Below, in pieces: positions 42,800 through 55,500 of a stretch of DNA of 64,000 bases; the stretch's first letter is position 1, and each line of letters opens with the position of its first letter. The translations under genes and the position numbers were made by a program. Source of the DNA: Mangrovicoccus sp. HB161399 (GTDB lineage Bacteria > Pseudomonadota > Alphaproteobacteria > Rhodobacterales > Rhodobacteraceae); contig NZ_JAATVU010000019.1 of NCBI RefSeq assembly GCF_013184745.1, forward strand, positions 1 through 64,000, read 5' to 3'. The notes beneath the pieces are model-generated. The model did no database searches. It saw only the letters and a program-made list of their open reading frames with translations, and was not told where the DNA came from.

Positions 42800-43417
42800 T
42801 CAGGACCAGGGCGCGCGCGGCAGCCGCCAGCCGAAATGCTCGGCCCCGACGCGCAGCGCGACGGTCAGCACGATCGCCGCAATCGCCGCCGGCAGGAGCG
42901 GCAAGGCGAAATGGAAGGCCGCCGCATAGGCCGCGGCCCCGGCAAGCGCGGCGGCGGCATAGACATCCTCGCGCAGGACCCGCGGGATCTCGGCCGCCAT
43001 CATGTCGCGCAGGACGCCGCCGCCGACCCCGGTCATCACCCCCAGCAGGATCGCCGCCAGCGGCGGCAGCCCGTGGGTCAGCGCCTTGTGGCAGCCCGCC
43101 ACCGCGAAGAAGCCCAGGCCGACCGCATCCAGCAGCATCACCGGGCGGCGCAGCTTCTCCAGACGGTGGCCGAGGAAGAATGCCGCGAGCCCGGCGCTGG
43201 AGGCCACCAGCAGCAGCCGCACGTCCTTCAGGGAATCCGGCGGCACGTCGCCGAGGAGGACGTCCCGCATGGTTCCCCCGGCAACCCCCACGGAGGCGGA
43301 GAGCACGAGGATGCCGAACAGGTCCAGGTCCTTGCGGATCGCCACCGTCGCGCCGCTGAGGCCGAAGGCGAAAGTTCCCACGATGTCGAGCATGTCGACC
43401 AGAGTCATATCGGCCAT
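42800..43417 (-). CDS. TRIC-family (UPF0126) membrane channel protein
   Basis: 205 residues with about seven hydrophobic segments. Two glycine-rich repeats mark the family: GTFAFGLSGA near residue 14 with AGGTMRDVLLGD near 47, and GVGGGVLRDMMAAEIP near 130. Bacterial TRIC proteins form trimeric cation channels, and the family is often named YicG/YadS; glycine transport has been proposed for some. The ATG at 43417 is used; an ATG three codons later is possible. It stands between a hairpin following the giant gene and the NitT/TauT operon. Confidence 0.88.
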   Translation of the reverse strand: MADMTLVDMLDIVGTFAFGLSGATVAIRKDLDLFGILVLSASVGVAGGTMRDVLLGDVPPDSLKDVRLLLVASSAGLAAFFLGHRLEKLRRPVMLLDAVGLGFFAVAGCHKALTHGLPPLAAILLGVMTGVGGGVLRDMMAAEIPRVLREDVYAAAALAGAAAYAAAFHFALPLLPAAIAAIVLTVALRVGAEHFGWRLPRAPWS

Positions 43418-43464
43418 CCATGCCCCGTCATGTGCAGCAGAGTTTCCATGCCGCGCATCCTAGC

Positions 43465-43502
43465 GGCCGGGCCGGTCCCGCCAAGCGGAAACCGGCCCGG
43501 CC
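43465..43502. terminator. Strong hairpin after the giant gene
   Basis: GGCCGGGCCGGT at 43465-43476 pairs perfectly with ACCGGCCCGGCC at 43491-43502, with a further CCGC/GCGG stem inside the loop. It starts 11 bp after the stop of the giant gene. There is no T-run on the minus strand, so it may stop transcription weakly or stabilise the very long mRNA 3' end. Confidence 0.6.
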
Positions 43503-43513
43503 CTCCGGGAAGA

Positions 43514-46500
43514 TCAGGCCGAGCGGCCGAACCAGCGGCGCAGCCCGCGTGCCTTGGCCGTTTCGGCCCGTGCCAGCGGCTTGGCCTTGGCCGGTGCTGC
43601 CCGTCCCTTGGCCAGCCGCGCCCCGGCCAGCGCAACCGCGCCGCCCGCCAGGACCGGAGCCGTGCCGTCGCGCGCCGCGAAGAGCTGCCCGGCCTCGGCG
43701 GCCTCGACCAGCGTCCCGGTGACCGGGTCGAAGACCAGCGCCGCCGTCTTGCGGCCGCCGCCCTTGGCCGTCGGGGCCGGATCGGTTCCGGTGTCCTCCG
43801 GGGCCGGCTCCACCGTCGCGGTGCCGCCGTCATCAGCCGGGGCCCCGTCGGCCGAGACCGCGATGCGGGTCCCGCTCGACAGTTCCGCCGACATGATCGC
43901 CAGATCGTCATGCTCGTAGCCGAGCAGATGGCCGATCTCGTGGCGCAGCACGGTCAGGAGGTCGACCCCGCCGGACACCAGCCCGGTCTCGAAGGCGGTG
44001 TCGTCCTCCGGATCGGCCTCCAGGTTCCAGCCCGCGCCCGCCGCGGTCAGGTCTATGGCGATCGTATCCTCGTCGATCACCCGCGCCAGGGTCGCGCCTT
44101 CCAGGTCCATGACGACGACCTGCACGCCGGCTAGGGCATCTGCCTCTTCGGCGCTGACGAAACCCGCTTCGATCCAGTCCTGCAGGGCGGCATCGTAGAT
44201 GCGCTGCACATCGTCCGGATCGACCGGGTCGGCGGAGATGTAGCTGTCGCCGTCCAGCGCCGCGACGCTTTCCGACGCGAGCTTCAGCGCGGCCGCGAAC
44301 TGCTCGTCATTGGTGGCGAGCCGGAACTCGGAGAAGGACGCCTCGCCCTGGATCACCGCCAGGCCAAAGCCGCCATCGACCAGCGCGGCGTTGAAGCCAT
44401 GCGACGCCACCTCGGTGCCGTTGACCGTGATGTCCAGCCCGGCGCCTTGGATCGACACCTTCAGCCGCACCGCCGATCCGTCGAGATCGAGCGCATAGGC
44501 CGCGTCGATCACCTGGCCGTCATCCGGCGTGGCATGGCCGATGACCACGCGGTCATTGACCGTGTCGAGCGCGACGAACTTGTAGTCGAGCGCGTCGTAG
44601 CGGTCGAAGACGAAGCCCGCCATGCCGTCGGTTTCGATGTCGACCTCCATCTCGAGGATCGAGTTGGTGAGGATCGAGACCCCCAGATCGACGGTCTGCA
44701 CCGCAGGCGCGGTCCCCATGGCCGTGCCCGTCAGGGTGCCCGAGGCCTCGACCCATTCGGAGGACTGGACCACCCGCGGCAGCTCGGCCACCGGCGGCAG
44801 GAAGTCGTCTGTCTCCTCCAGCGTCCAGTCGGGCGGCAGGATCTGCACCTTGAAGTTGTCGACCCGCCCTTTCGAGCCGTCCATCGCCACCCCGACCATG
44901 CCGCGCGCCATCGGGATCGGATCGCCGTAGACATCGAGCCGCGCCGCGTAGGTGTAGTCGAAGAAGTTCACGTCCTGGATCGCGACGGTGACATTGCTGC
45001 CGTTCACCGCGACCGTGACCCGGTAGGTCTCGTTCGGCTTGATCTGCACCGGCTTGTTCGACTGGCGGACATAGTGCCAGCCGGTCTCGTCGACATAGCC
45101 CATGACGATCTTGTTGTTGGAGATGTCGATCCCCGCGAACTTGAAGTCATTGTCGCTGTAGTAGTCGAACACCGCATAGGCATTGGCCTTCCAGCCCCTG
45201 ATCGGCTTGTCGATGTTCACGTCGCAGACGATCTCGAAGTAGCTGGGCTTGTAGTCGTCGAGCAGGAACACCGCCGAGGCCACGTCGTCGGAGGTCGCAG
45301 AGGAGATCTCCAGCGCGCCGCCGGTCGCCGTGAAGTTGCCGCGATCCACCGCGAAGCCGTCGCCGGAGCGGTCGTTGAAGTCGGCCGTCCGCAGAATGTC
45401 GCGGGCGCCGCCGGGGATGTTGCCGGCCTGCGGATCGGTGGGCGGGCCGGACTGGTCCTGCCAGAAGCCGTGGTCGCGCTGCGTCACCAGGCCGATCTCG
45501 CCATGCGGGTTGCCCTGCTTCTGGATCACCGCCGAATAGCGGCTGTCCTGGGTCGCCGTCAGCCCGCCGACATCCGCCGTGCGGGTCATGTCGACCCCGT
45601 CGCTGGCCGCCTGGGCCGTCAGGAAGTCCCACAGCTGCGGCGGCACCTGGCGGCTGACCGTCGCGATGCCGAAGGGCGCGAAGGGCACGATGTAGCTGTT
45701 GAACTCGCCCAGATGGTCGATCAGCCGGTCGCCGCCCGTGTTGCCGATCAGGATGTCCAGACCGGCCCCGCCGAAGACGCGGTCCTCCCAGGTGTAATGC
45801 GTCTCGGGCGTGTCGTTCAGGCCCATGTCGCCGCCCTCGCCGTCGGGATCGTCGGCCGTGCCGAAGGTCCCGTCGTCATAGGAGGTGCCCGGACCGCCCA
45901 ACACGTCGTCGGCATTCATCAGGTCGTTGCCGAAGCCGCCGTAGATATGGTCGCGCCCGGTGCCGCCGACAATCCAGTCATTGCCCATGTCGCCGAAGAT
46001 CCGGTCGTCGCCGTCGCTCTGGACGACGCGCTCGGAGCCAAGCACCGGGTCGCCGTTCGGCTCGAACTCGGTGATGCCCGAGAGCGACAGGCCCTCGTTG
46101 TCATAGGCATTGAGGAAGTACTGGCGGAACAGCTTCGGATCGTCCGATCCCTGCAAGTCGCCGTTCACGTCCAGATAGGTGCCCTTCCACAGCGTGCCGT
46201 CGTCGTTGAACAGGATCACGCGGCGCGGGTCGTACTCGTCATAGAGGTAGAACTCACCGGTGCGTTGCTGGACCGGGGTCGGCTCGTTCCAATGGTCCTC
46301 GCCGGTGCCGAAGAGCAGGATGTTGCCCGGATTCCAGGGCCGGGTGAAGTCGGTGCGGACCAGCACCATCTCGTCCGTGCCCGGATTGTCGGGATTGAGC
46401 TCATCGTCTTCGAGGAAGGCGCTGTTCTGCGGCAAGTCGCCGGAGAACCAGACCATGTAGCTGTCGTAGAGCGCCTCCTGGCCGCCGATCGCGTCGTCGC

Positions 46501-49500
46501 CCGATCCGCCGTGCAGGAAGTCGTCGCCGAGCCCGCCGAAGATCACGTCATCGGCGAATTTCGGATCATGCGACACCGGGTTGGCCGATGTCACCGGATC
46601 GATCGAGCTGTCGATGATGTCGAAGGGGCTGAGATCAACCGACTTGACCATTTCGCCCGCGCGGTTGAGCAGCGCGCGCTGCACCTGGCCGGGGGTGTAG
46701 GCCTCCTCGTTGAGCACGTTGCCCTGGCTGGTGCGGCTGTCCGGATCGGCGTTCAGCAGGCTCCAGATGCCGAACAACTCCTCGGCATATTCCGTGCCGT
46801 AATTGCCGAAGCTGCGGGTATTGCCCTTCAGGCTGACCTGGCCGTCGCTGCTCAGACCGGTATTGCGGCTGGTGAAGATGCGGCCGTCATCGCCGATCAC
46901 CCCGTCATTGCCGGTGCCGCCCGAGATCCAGTCATTGCCCCAGCCGCCGACGATGTCGTCATGGTCGGCATCGCCGTAGACGATGTCGTCGCCGCCGCCG
47001 CCATAGGCGATGTCGTCGCCCGTGCCGCCGTGGATCTCGTCCCCGCCGCCGATGTCGGTCAGCGACCAGAAACCGAAGGTCGACCGCCACAGGTCGCCGC
47101 CCTCGGGCACCGCCACGTTCTTGTCGAGCGTGATGTCGGTCTCAAGGTCGAACTTGCCGAGATTGCCGGACACGCCGTCGCTGCCGGCATAGTCCGGACC
47201 GCCCGCCGAGTAGTCGAGCAGCGTGACGCCGCGGACGATGATCCGCTCGCCGCCCTCGCCGTTGTAGCCGGTGTCGCGGACATTGGGGTTGACGGCGGTG
47301 CCGGTCAGCTCCTCGAACTCGCCGATATTGGTGTCGTAATTGTAGGCCAGGTATAGCCCGCCGGACATGAAGGCCTGTCCGTCGATCACCGAAAGCGTCG
47401 AACGGGTCAGGTACTTGGCAGCATAGGCGTCGATGTCGGGATCCTGATAGATCAGGCCTTCGGGACCATAGCTGCCGCTGTCGATGTCATTCGTGCCGTC
47501 GGCATAGGTGTCGAGCACGTCGATGCCGTTGATGCCGACGATCCGGATGATGTCGCCGTTGTCGCCGAGGATGACATCCGCATCGCGGGCGTTGCGGCCG
47601 GAACCGACTTCAACGGTGTCGTCGCCGAGCGTGCCGTCCGCCTCGTCGGTGACGATCCCGACCTCGAAACCGGCCGTTCCGTCATCGGCCGCCCGTTCGT
47701 CGTTGCGGTCGGTACGGGCGCCGGTGCCGCCGAACAGCATGTCCTCGCCGTCGGGGCGCAGATCGGCATCTACCAGCCCGAAGAAGCTCGAGGAGCCGCC
47801 GACGATGTCGTCCTGGCCGAGGCCGCCGAACACCGTGTCGCAGCCGCCGCCGCCCTCGATGTAGTCGTTGCCGTCGGTGGACTCGTCGCCCTCGGTGGCC
47901 GCCACGATCTTCAGCGCTCCCACCGGATCGGCGATCGTCCCGTCCTCGTCGAGCGCAGGCAGTTCGCGCGCCGCGCTGACATAGCGCTCGGGCACAATCA
48001 GCCCGCCGTAATGGGGGTTCTCGGCATCGTCGCCGACCGCGGTGCCGTCGCCCTTGGTCGCCACGGCGCCGCGGATGGTGCCGTCGCCCTGGATGATGTC
48101 GTTGCCGAGCTGGCCGAAGATCTGGTCGTGGCCCGCGCCGCCGGCAAGGTAGTCGTTGCCGAAGGAGCCGGAGCCCGTCTTGCCCTCCTGGACGTCGAAG
48201 CTGTGGTACTCGGCATAGTCGATCTCGTATTCGGTCCACCAGCCGGGCCCGTTCGGATCGCGGTAGTCGCGCGCCACCGGGTTGCCCTCGCTGTCGAGCG
48301 TCACCATCAGAACGCCGCTGTTCGGGCCGGTCGTGCTCTGCTCGTCATAGCCCGCCGACAGGTCCCTGTCCGAGCGCGAGTACATCAGCGTCCCTGCCAG
48401 CGTCTGGAAGCGCAGCGAGGTGATGATGCCGCCCTCGATGCCGCCGCGCCGCTTCAGGTTGACGTTGTCGCCGAAGATCAGGTCGTCGCCTTCGCCGCCG
48501 TCGAGCATGTCATTGCCCGCGCCGCCGATCATGACGTCGTCGACCTCCGAGCCGAAGACCGTGTCGTCGCCGCCGGTCTGCGGCTCGACGGAATTGATCT
48601 CCAGCACGGAGCCCAGGAAGGTCATCTGGATCTTCTGCGGGATGCCCGCATGGACCGTCTCGCCCAGGTAGTCGAGGCCGACCGGATCGGGCAGGTTCGG
48701 ATCGATCACGAACTGGACCACCTCGCCATGGTCGCCGAAGATGATGTCCGGCGTGCCGTCCTCGGTGCCCGAGCCGTTGCCTTCGATCACGTCGTCGCCC
48801 GCCCCCGGCACCGCGCCGTAGAGCGCGAACTGGGCGGCGCGGGTCGCCGGATCATAGGCGCGGTTGCCCAGCAGATCCGCCACCGCGCTGCCCGCCGAGG
48901 GATCGAGCGAGCTGTCGCCGCGCGGCGCCGAGGGATCGATCGACGGCATCGGCGAGAGGTTCACCGTCGCCACGGTCAGCGCGCGGGTCAGGATGTTCAC
49001 GTTGAACCCGCTGTCGCCGTAGATGTGGTCGGTGCCGCGCTGGCCGATGATGATGTCGTCGCCCGAGCCGCCCGCCAGGTGGTCGCCGGTCTGCGAGCCG
49101 ATGATCAGGTCGTTGCCCATGCCGCCATAGACGGTCAGGCCCACCGAGATCGCAGTCGCCGCGTCCGCGTCATCCGCGAACAGCGCCGAGGCGTCGATGA
49201 TGTCGTTGCCGTGCAGGTCGAACGGATTGGCCAGCGCGAAGACCCATTCGTCATCCTCGTTCTCGGCATCGGGCAGATGCGGGAAGGGATCGAAGGGCTT
49301 CTCGCCGAATTCCAGCCCCAGCCGGTTCGACGGATTGCCGGAATACCACACGCCGTCCTGGCTGGTGTCGCCGTAGATCACCAGCGGGCTGTCCGGACCG
49401 GCACCGCCATTGACCTTGAAGTAGTCGCCGCCCACGCGCTGCCCGCCGGAGCGGGTCTCGTCATAGGTGGAGATCCGCAGCGTGGCGGTGCCGTCGGCAT

Positions 49501-52500
49501 CCGCGCAGTCGCCGAGCGCCGCGTTCAGCAGCTGCAGCTCCGCGCCGTCGATCGCCGCGATCTGGAAGCCGCCCGGACGGCCCTCGATGAAGAGCACGCC
49601 GCCCTCGAGATAGCCGAGACCCTCCCAGGTCTTGTCCGCATCGTCGCCAATCAGCGTGACGTAGGTCTCGATCGTAGCGCCGCGTTCCAGGACCTCGATG
49701 CGGACATCGAGCACTTCGCTGGTCTCGAAGGCCTCGGCGACGCTCAGCAGCATTTCCTGGCCGGTGAAGCCGGTGTATTCCACCGCGCCGCCGGCGGCGA
49801 GCGGATCGCTCAGAACCAGCACGGCCCCCTTGCCCCAGCTGGCAAAGGGCGGCGGATCCATCGGATCCGGGAAATAGGCCGACTGGTCGGCATCGACGAT
49901 GCCGAGGATCTCGCGGGTATGGGTCTCGCCGCCCAGCTGGACGATCTGGCCGACCTCGAAGCCCGCCTCGTCGAAGCCGCGCCCGTCGGTGCGGGTCAGC
50001 AGGTTGTCCCCGCCCGTGGCGAAGTCATAGGTCGCCAGCGAGTTGACGTAGAGGTTGCCGCCGCCATGCAGCACGGTCAGCCCGCCATGTTCGCCCTGGA
50101 CCCAGAAGGCGGCAGTCAGCGCGCCGTCGGACAGGCCCTCGCCCTCCACCTCGATCGTGTCGCCCTCGACCGAGAGGATGCGGAATTCCTGCCGGTCCGC
50201 GCCGATGCCGATCTGCAGCAGGTGGCCTTCGAGGAAGCCCGCCGCCTCCCAGTCGGCAGCCGGGCGGTCGCCGGTCTGGACCTGGCCGTTCCAGACGATC
50301 CTAGTGCCGACCTGGTCCTCGGGACTGTCCTCGTCCTTCAGGAAGACCTCGGTCTCGAGCACCTCGAACACCTCCTGGTCGACCGCCGTCAGCAGGTCGT
50401 CGCCCGAAGGATTGATGTTGTCCGGCAGTTCGGTGGTGTCGAGGATCAGCAGCGAGTTGTCGTTCGGATCGCGGTAGGGTTCGCCGGTCTCCGGATCGAT
50501 GATCGGGTCGCCGAATTCGTCGAAATAGGCGATGCGGTCCTCGATCGCGATAATGCGTCCGATGGAGGTTATCCCGCCGTTCAAGTAGACATCCTGCCCG
50601 ACGAGGAAGCCCTGCGATTTCCAGTCGAAGCCTTCGCGCGTGATCATCAGCTTGCCGGAGATGTCCGGAAGATCCGGATCGGCGGCATAGGCATCGACGA
50701 GGAAACCGTAGTCGGTGCCGTCGAAACCGCCGGTGACGGCGCTGTCCCAGTTCTCGACGAAGTCGAACTCGTTCTGGGCCTGGACGAAGGGCGCCGGGTT
50801 CAGCGTGCCGTCCACCGTCAGGTCGTCATTGCCGACGCCGAGCATCACGTTGACCACCTCGATGGTCGAGACCTCGGAGTCGTTGGTCACCCCGGAGGAT
50901 CCGAAATTGACCTTGCCGAAGCTGATGCCGCCCGGATAGCTCAGGCTCACCGGACCCTGGCCTTCAGCGCCCTCGCCGAACAGCGGACCCGTCACGAAGG
51001 GGAAGGTCAGGTCCGGACCCATGCCGAAGCCCGAAAGCGTCGTCTCGGTCATCACGCCGGAACCGTCCGCCTGCGAGCCGTCATTGAAGATGTTGAGCAC
51101 GTCGATCTGCTGGCTCTCCGGAGCCTGGGTGCCGATGGCGATCAGGAACTCGTCTGTCTCGCCGGGCAGCTTGACGCCGTTGGTCAGCGACCGGTCGGCC
51201 CCCGAGGGCCCGCCTTCCACGGCCAGCGGACCGCGGATGTTCGACAGGCGATGCGCCTTGACGGGGAAGATCTTCACCCCTTCGCGGGTCGTCGGCACGT
51301 CGTAATAGGGATCGGCGGTCAGCTCGACGGTCTGGAACTGGTAGTAATCCGACGCGTCGAAGGTGGCCTGGACGGCGATGCGGTTGATCTCCACCTGGAC
51401 CGGCGAGCCGCCGGTGAGCCAGCCGGCCGCCGCGAGGGCGTCGTTGGTCTCGAAGGTGAATTGCATCGTGTGGTCCTTGGAGACGTTGAAGCCCCGGATC
51501 AGCGCGATCTTGGCATCGACATAGGTGCTGCGTGTGGCGTCGCTGAGATCGAAGATCCGCACCCGCATGCCCTCGACGAAATTCTCGCCGAGGAAGCCCT
51601 GCACATCGTAGTTGTCGTAATCCTCCAGCAGCGCCAGGCTGTCGGGATCGTTGACGTCGATATCCAGCGGATCGAAATCGACGAAGGCCTCGGTGCGGAT
51701 CAGCTGGTCGGACCCGTCATCGGCGGTGGCATAGACCACCTCGCCCGACCAGATCTCGGACTCGATCATCCGCGACAGGATCACCTGTTCGACGCCTTCA
51801 TGTTCGCCGGGGACGGGGGGGATCGCATCCGACCCAGCATGCTCGGTGACGACGAGGATCTTGTCGGAAACGCTTGCGACTTCCAAGGTGACGCCGTCGA
51901 ATGCGCCGATCCCCGAATTGCCGATCTCGATCAGGTCGCCCGCGGCCCAGCCTTCGGAGAGGAAGCTCCCCAGATCCGAGACGCCCGTACGGGTCAGGCT
52001 CATGTTGGTGCCAGTGCCATCCCAGGCGATATCCAGCGTGCCCGAGAAGGCCTGCACCGGGCGGAGTCCGCCTATGGTCTGGTAGTCGCCCGCGGCGATC
52101 TCTTCCGATGCCTGCCGGATGCCGTCGCCATTGGCGTCGATCCAGGTCACGTCGGCCAGCCCGTCCGTGAGCACCGAGACCGTCACAGGCGCGCCCGGCT
52201 CCTGGGTCAGGCGCAGCTTGTAGCTGTCGGATTGCGGCGAGCCCGCGTCGGAGATGATCCGCGCATACTGCCCGGCGCCGTCCGAGAGCCCGCCGCCCGC
52301 GACGGTGATCGCGTCGCCTGCAACCGTGGCGATGGTGCGGGTGCCCGCGAAGATCGACGAGCCCTCGATGGTAATCGTGTCGCCGACATCGAAGCCTTCC
52401 GCTTTCCAGTCGAAGCCGTCCTCCAGCGCGGTGATGGTATTGCCGCCGGTGACGTCGAAGATGCCGCCGGTGGCCGTGGCGGGCACCAGCACGGTGTCTC

Positions 52501-55500
52501 GGCCCGATTCCAGCACGACCGAACCGGGCGTGTCGTCGTCGATCACCTCGACATCGAGAATGCCCGTGCCCGAGCGCAGGTTCGGGAAGGCGTAGTCGCC
52601 GTCAATGCCGTTCGAGTCGTCGGAGACTTCCTCGCCCGCGGCCAGGGTCCGGGTCGCGGTGGCGCCGGCGAAGGTGCCGGTGGCCACCCCGGCCGAGGAC
52701 AGGTCGAGCAGCGCGGTGTAGCCCGCATCCTCGAAGCCCACGATCAGTTCCGAGCCGAGCCCGGTGATGCCCGTGATGTCGATGGTCTCGGCGCCGAAGC
52801 CCGAAGCCACCCAGCCCAGCGAAGACAGCGACAGCTTGACCTTGGACACGCCGCCGTCATCCCACTCGCCGACCGTCAGGCCGGTCAGGGTCTCCAGGTT
52901 CTGGCCGAAGCTCAGCACCGCCGTCTGCGGATCCTCGCGGATGCCGTCCTGCAGCGGCGTGATGCCGATCGCCACCGGGCTGTCCCAGTTGGCCGAGGTG
53001 AAGACGATGGTGCCGGTCAGCGGGTCGAACCGGCCGCCGCCGCCCAGGTCGGACAGGGTGAAGCCCTTGTCGGCCAGGTCGACCAGCTCGGGATTGCCGG
53101 TGAAGTCGCCGAGATTGACCTTCACGACCACCTGGTCGCCCGGCTCCACCTCCTTCGACAGCTGGACGATCACCGCGTCGGAATAGCCGGTGGTGGCATC
53201 GCCCTCGATCACCAGCGTGCGGCCGTCCTCCTCGTAGCCCGCCTGGACGTTGCCGGACCCGTCGAAGGTCAGGCTGTCCGGGTCGACCTCGGTCACCAGA
53301 ACGCCGGGCGTGTCGTTGTCGCGCAGCTCGACCTCGACATTGCGCACGTCGACCGCGTCGTAGTCGGCGGCGTTCGAGATCACCGAATGCTGCACGGTGA
53401 CGACCCGGTCGCCCTCGGCGCGGGCATCGTCCACCGCCCACAGATAGACTTCCTGCCCGGTGTCCCAGTTGGAGGCGTTGAAGACCAGCGTCACGGCACG
53501 GTTGGCGACAAAGCCGTCCACGCCCTCGTAGGTCACCGGCCGCAGGAAGGCCTCGTCGGCCTCGGTGCCGCTTTCCAGGTAGTCCACGCCGAAGATGTCG
53601 GCATTGCCCCAGGTCGTGCCGGTCGGATACTCGGTCACCCCTGCCGGGCTGAGCCGCGACACCCACAGCGAGTCCCCCGCCCCGTTGGGCAGCGGCGCCG
53701 GGTTGGCGAAGCTGTCGTCGCGCTCTTCCTGCGGCGAGCGGGCGGCGGAGACGGTGACGTAGACCACTTCGCTGCCGGTCAGCTTGCGCGCCAGCCGCAC
53801 GCTGTAGCTGTCGACCGACAGGCCGCCGGTCCCGCCCTCGCGCACCGCGGTGAAGCCGTCGGCCCCCTCGTCGATCACCACGAGGCCCTCGCCGTCGCGG
53901 GCGACGTTGTAGTCGAGCCCGTCGACCACCAGACCGTCGTAGAAGATGTCGTCGGACTGGACCAAGTGGTCCGCTGCGCCCGAGACGCCCTCCAGCTCGC
54001 GGGTGATGATGTCCTCCTGGACGTCGCCCGCGACGTTGATGATGTCGGAGCCGAGCCCGCCGATCACCCGGTAGGCCACGCCGAAGGCGGTGGACTGGAC
54101 ATAGAACTTGTCGTCGCCCTCGAGCCCGTCGACCTCGACCACCTCCACGGTGGAGTAGCGGACGTTCAGGCCCGCGCCGAAGATGCCCTTGTCGGTGATG
54201 GCGATGTCGTCGGCGAATTCGGTGCCGAGGATCACCAGCTTGTCGAAGCCGGTGCCGCCCTCGACCGAGACCGGCGCGTTGATGTTGTAGCGCACCTCGT
54301 CCTGGCCGCCGCCGGCGCGGATGTCGGGCGCCTGCGCGACCGAGAATCCGAGTCCGATCTGCGGGGTGGCGACGCCTTCCTCGTCCAGCACGATCACGTC
54401 GTCGGTGGTGTCGCCCTGGGTCATGAAGAGATCGAGGAAGTTGATCCCGCCGTCGCCGTTGGTGTCGAAGATGTAGTCTGTCGCCCCGCCCATGCCCTTC
54501 GGCAGGCCGGCCGCCAGCGCGGCGCGGTAGGCGCCGACCGTGCCCGCGGTCACCTCGACGCCCAGCTCCTGAAGTTTCGCCAGCGTCAGGGTCTCGCCGC
54601 CGGCCCAGGTGGGCGCATTGCCGAAGAGCGCATCCTCGGGATCGCCGTCGATGCCGGTGCCCAGCACGAAATCCGGGCCCTCGACATAGTCCTGCGCCGC
54701 CGTCAGGACGTCACGGCCGACCTCGAGGTCGAGCACGTCGATCGTGCCGTCATTGTTCCAGTCGAAATCGGTCGTCGCCGAGATCGCGAAGGCGCGGACG
54801 ATGAACAGGTCGTTGTCGTCGTCGCCCTCGAGCCGCAGCTCGGCCTGGTTGGAATAGACCCGGAAGGTGTCGTTGCCGGTGCCGCCCTGCGCCACGACGG
54901 GCGCCGAGCTGCCGCGGCTCAGCCAGCCGCGGGTGGTGGGCCGCAGGTCGACGAACTCGTCCTGCACCAGGAGGTTGCCATCCGCCACGTTGCGGTTCGA
55001 TCCGAAGATCTGGCCGATCTGGAAGGTGTCGTCGCCCGCGCCGCCGTCATAGGTGGCGATCACCGTCACGTCGTCGGAGAAGAACGCGTCGTCGCCGCCC
55101 TGCCCCTCGATGGTCAGCCGTCCGTTCAGCGCGGTGTCGTAGTTGATCCGCTGGACCTCGATGCTGTCCTCGTTGCCCGGCAGGATGTCCTCGTAGGGCT
55201 CCAGCGTGCCGTGCAGGATCGCGACATAGCCGGGGCGGTCCGCAGTCTCGTTCGGCAGGTAGGCGGCGGCGCGCATCAGGAAGATGTCGTCCGTGCCCTC
55301 CTGGTCGGCCGGCGCGTCGCGGCCGAAGATTGTCATCTCGTCGACGCCGTCATCCTCCTCGCCGGTATCCAGCACGTTGATGACGTAGTTGCGGGTATCC
55401 GGCCCCTGCGAGCCCAGGGTGTAGACTTCGTAGGTGTCGGTATCGGCCTGGCCGTCGAGCGTCAGCGTATGCTCGGCGATCACGTCCGCGGTCTCCGGGC

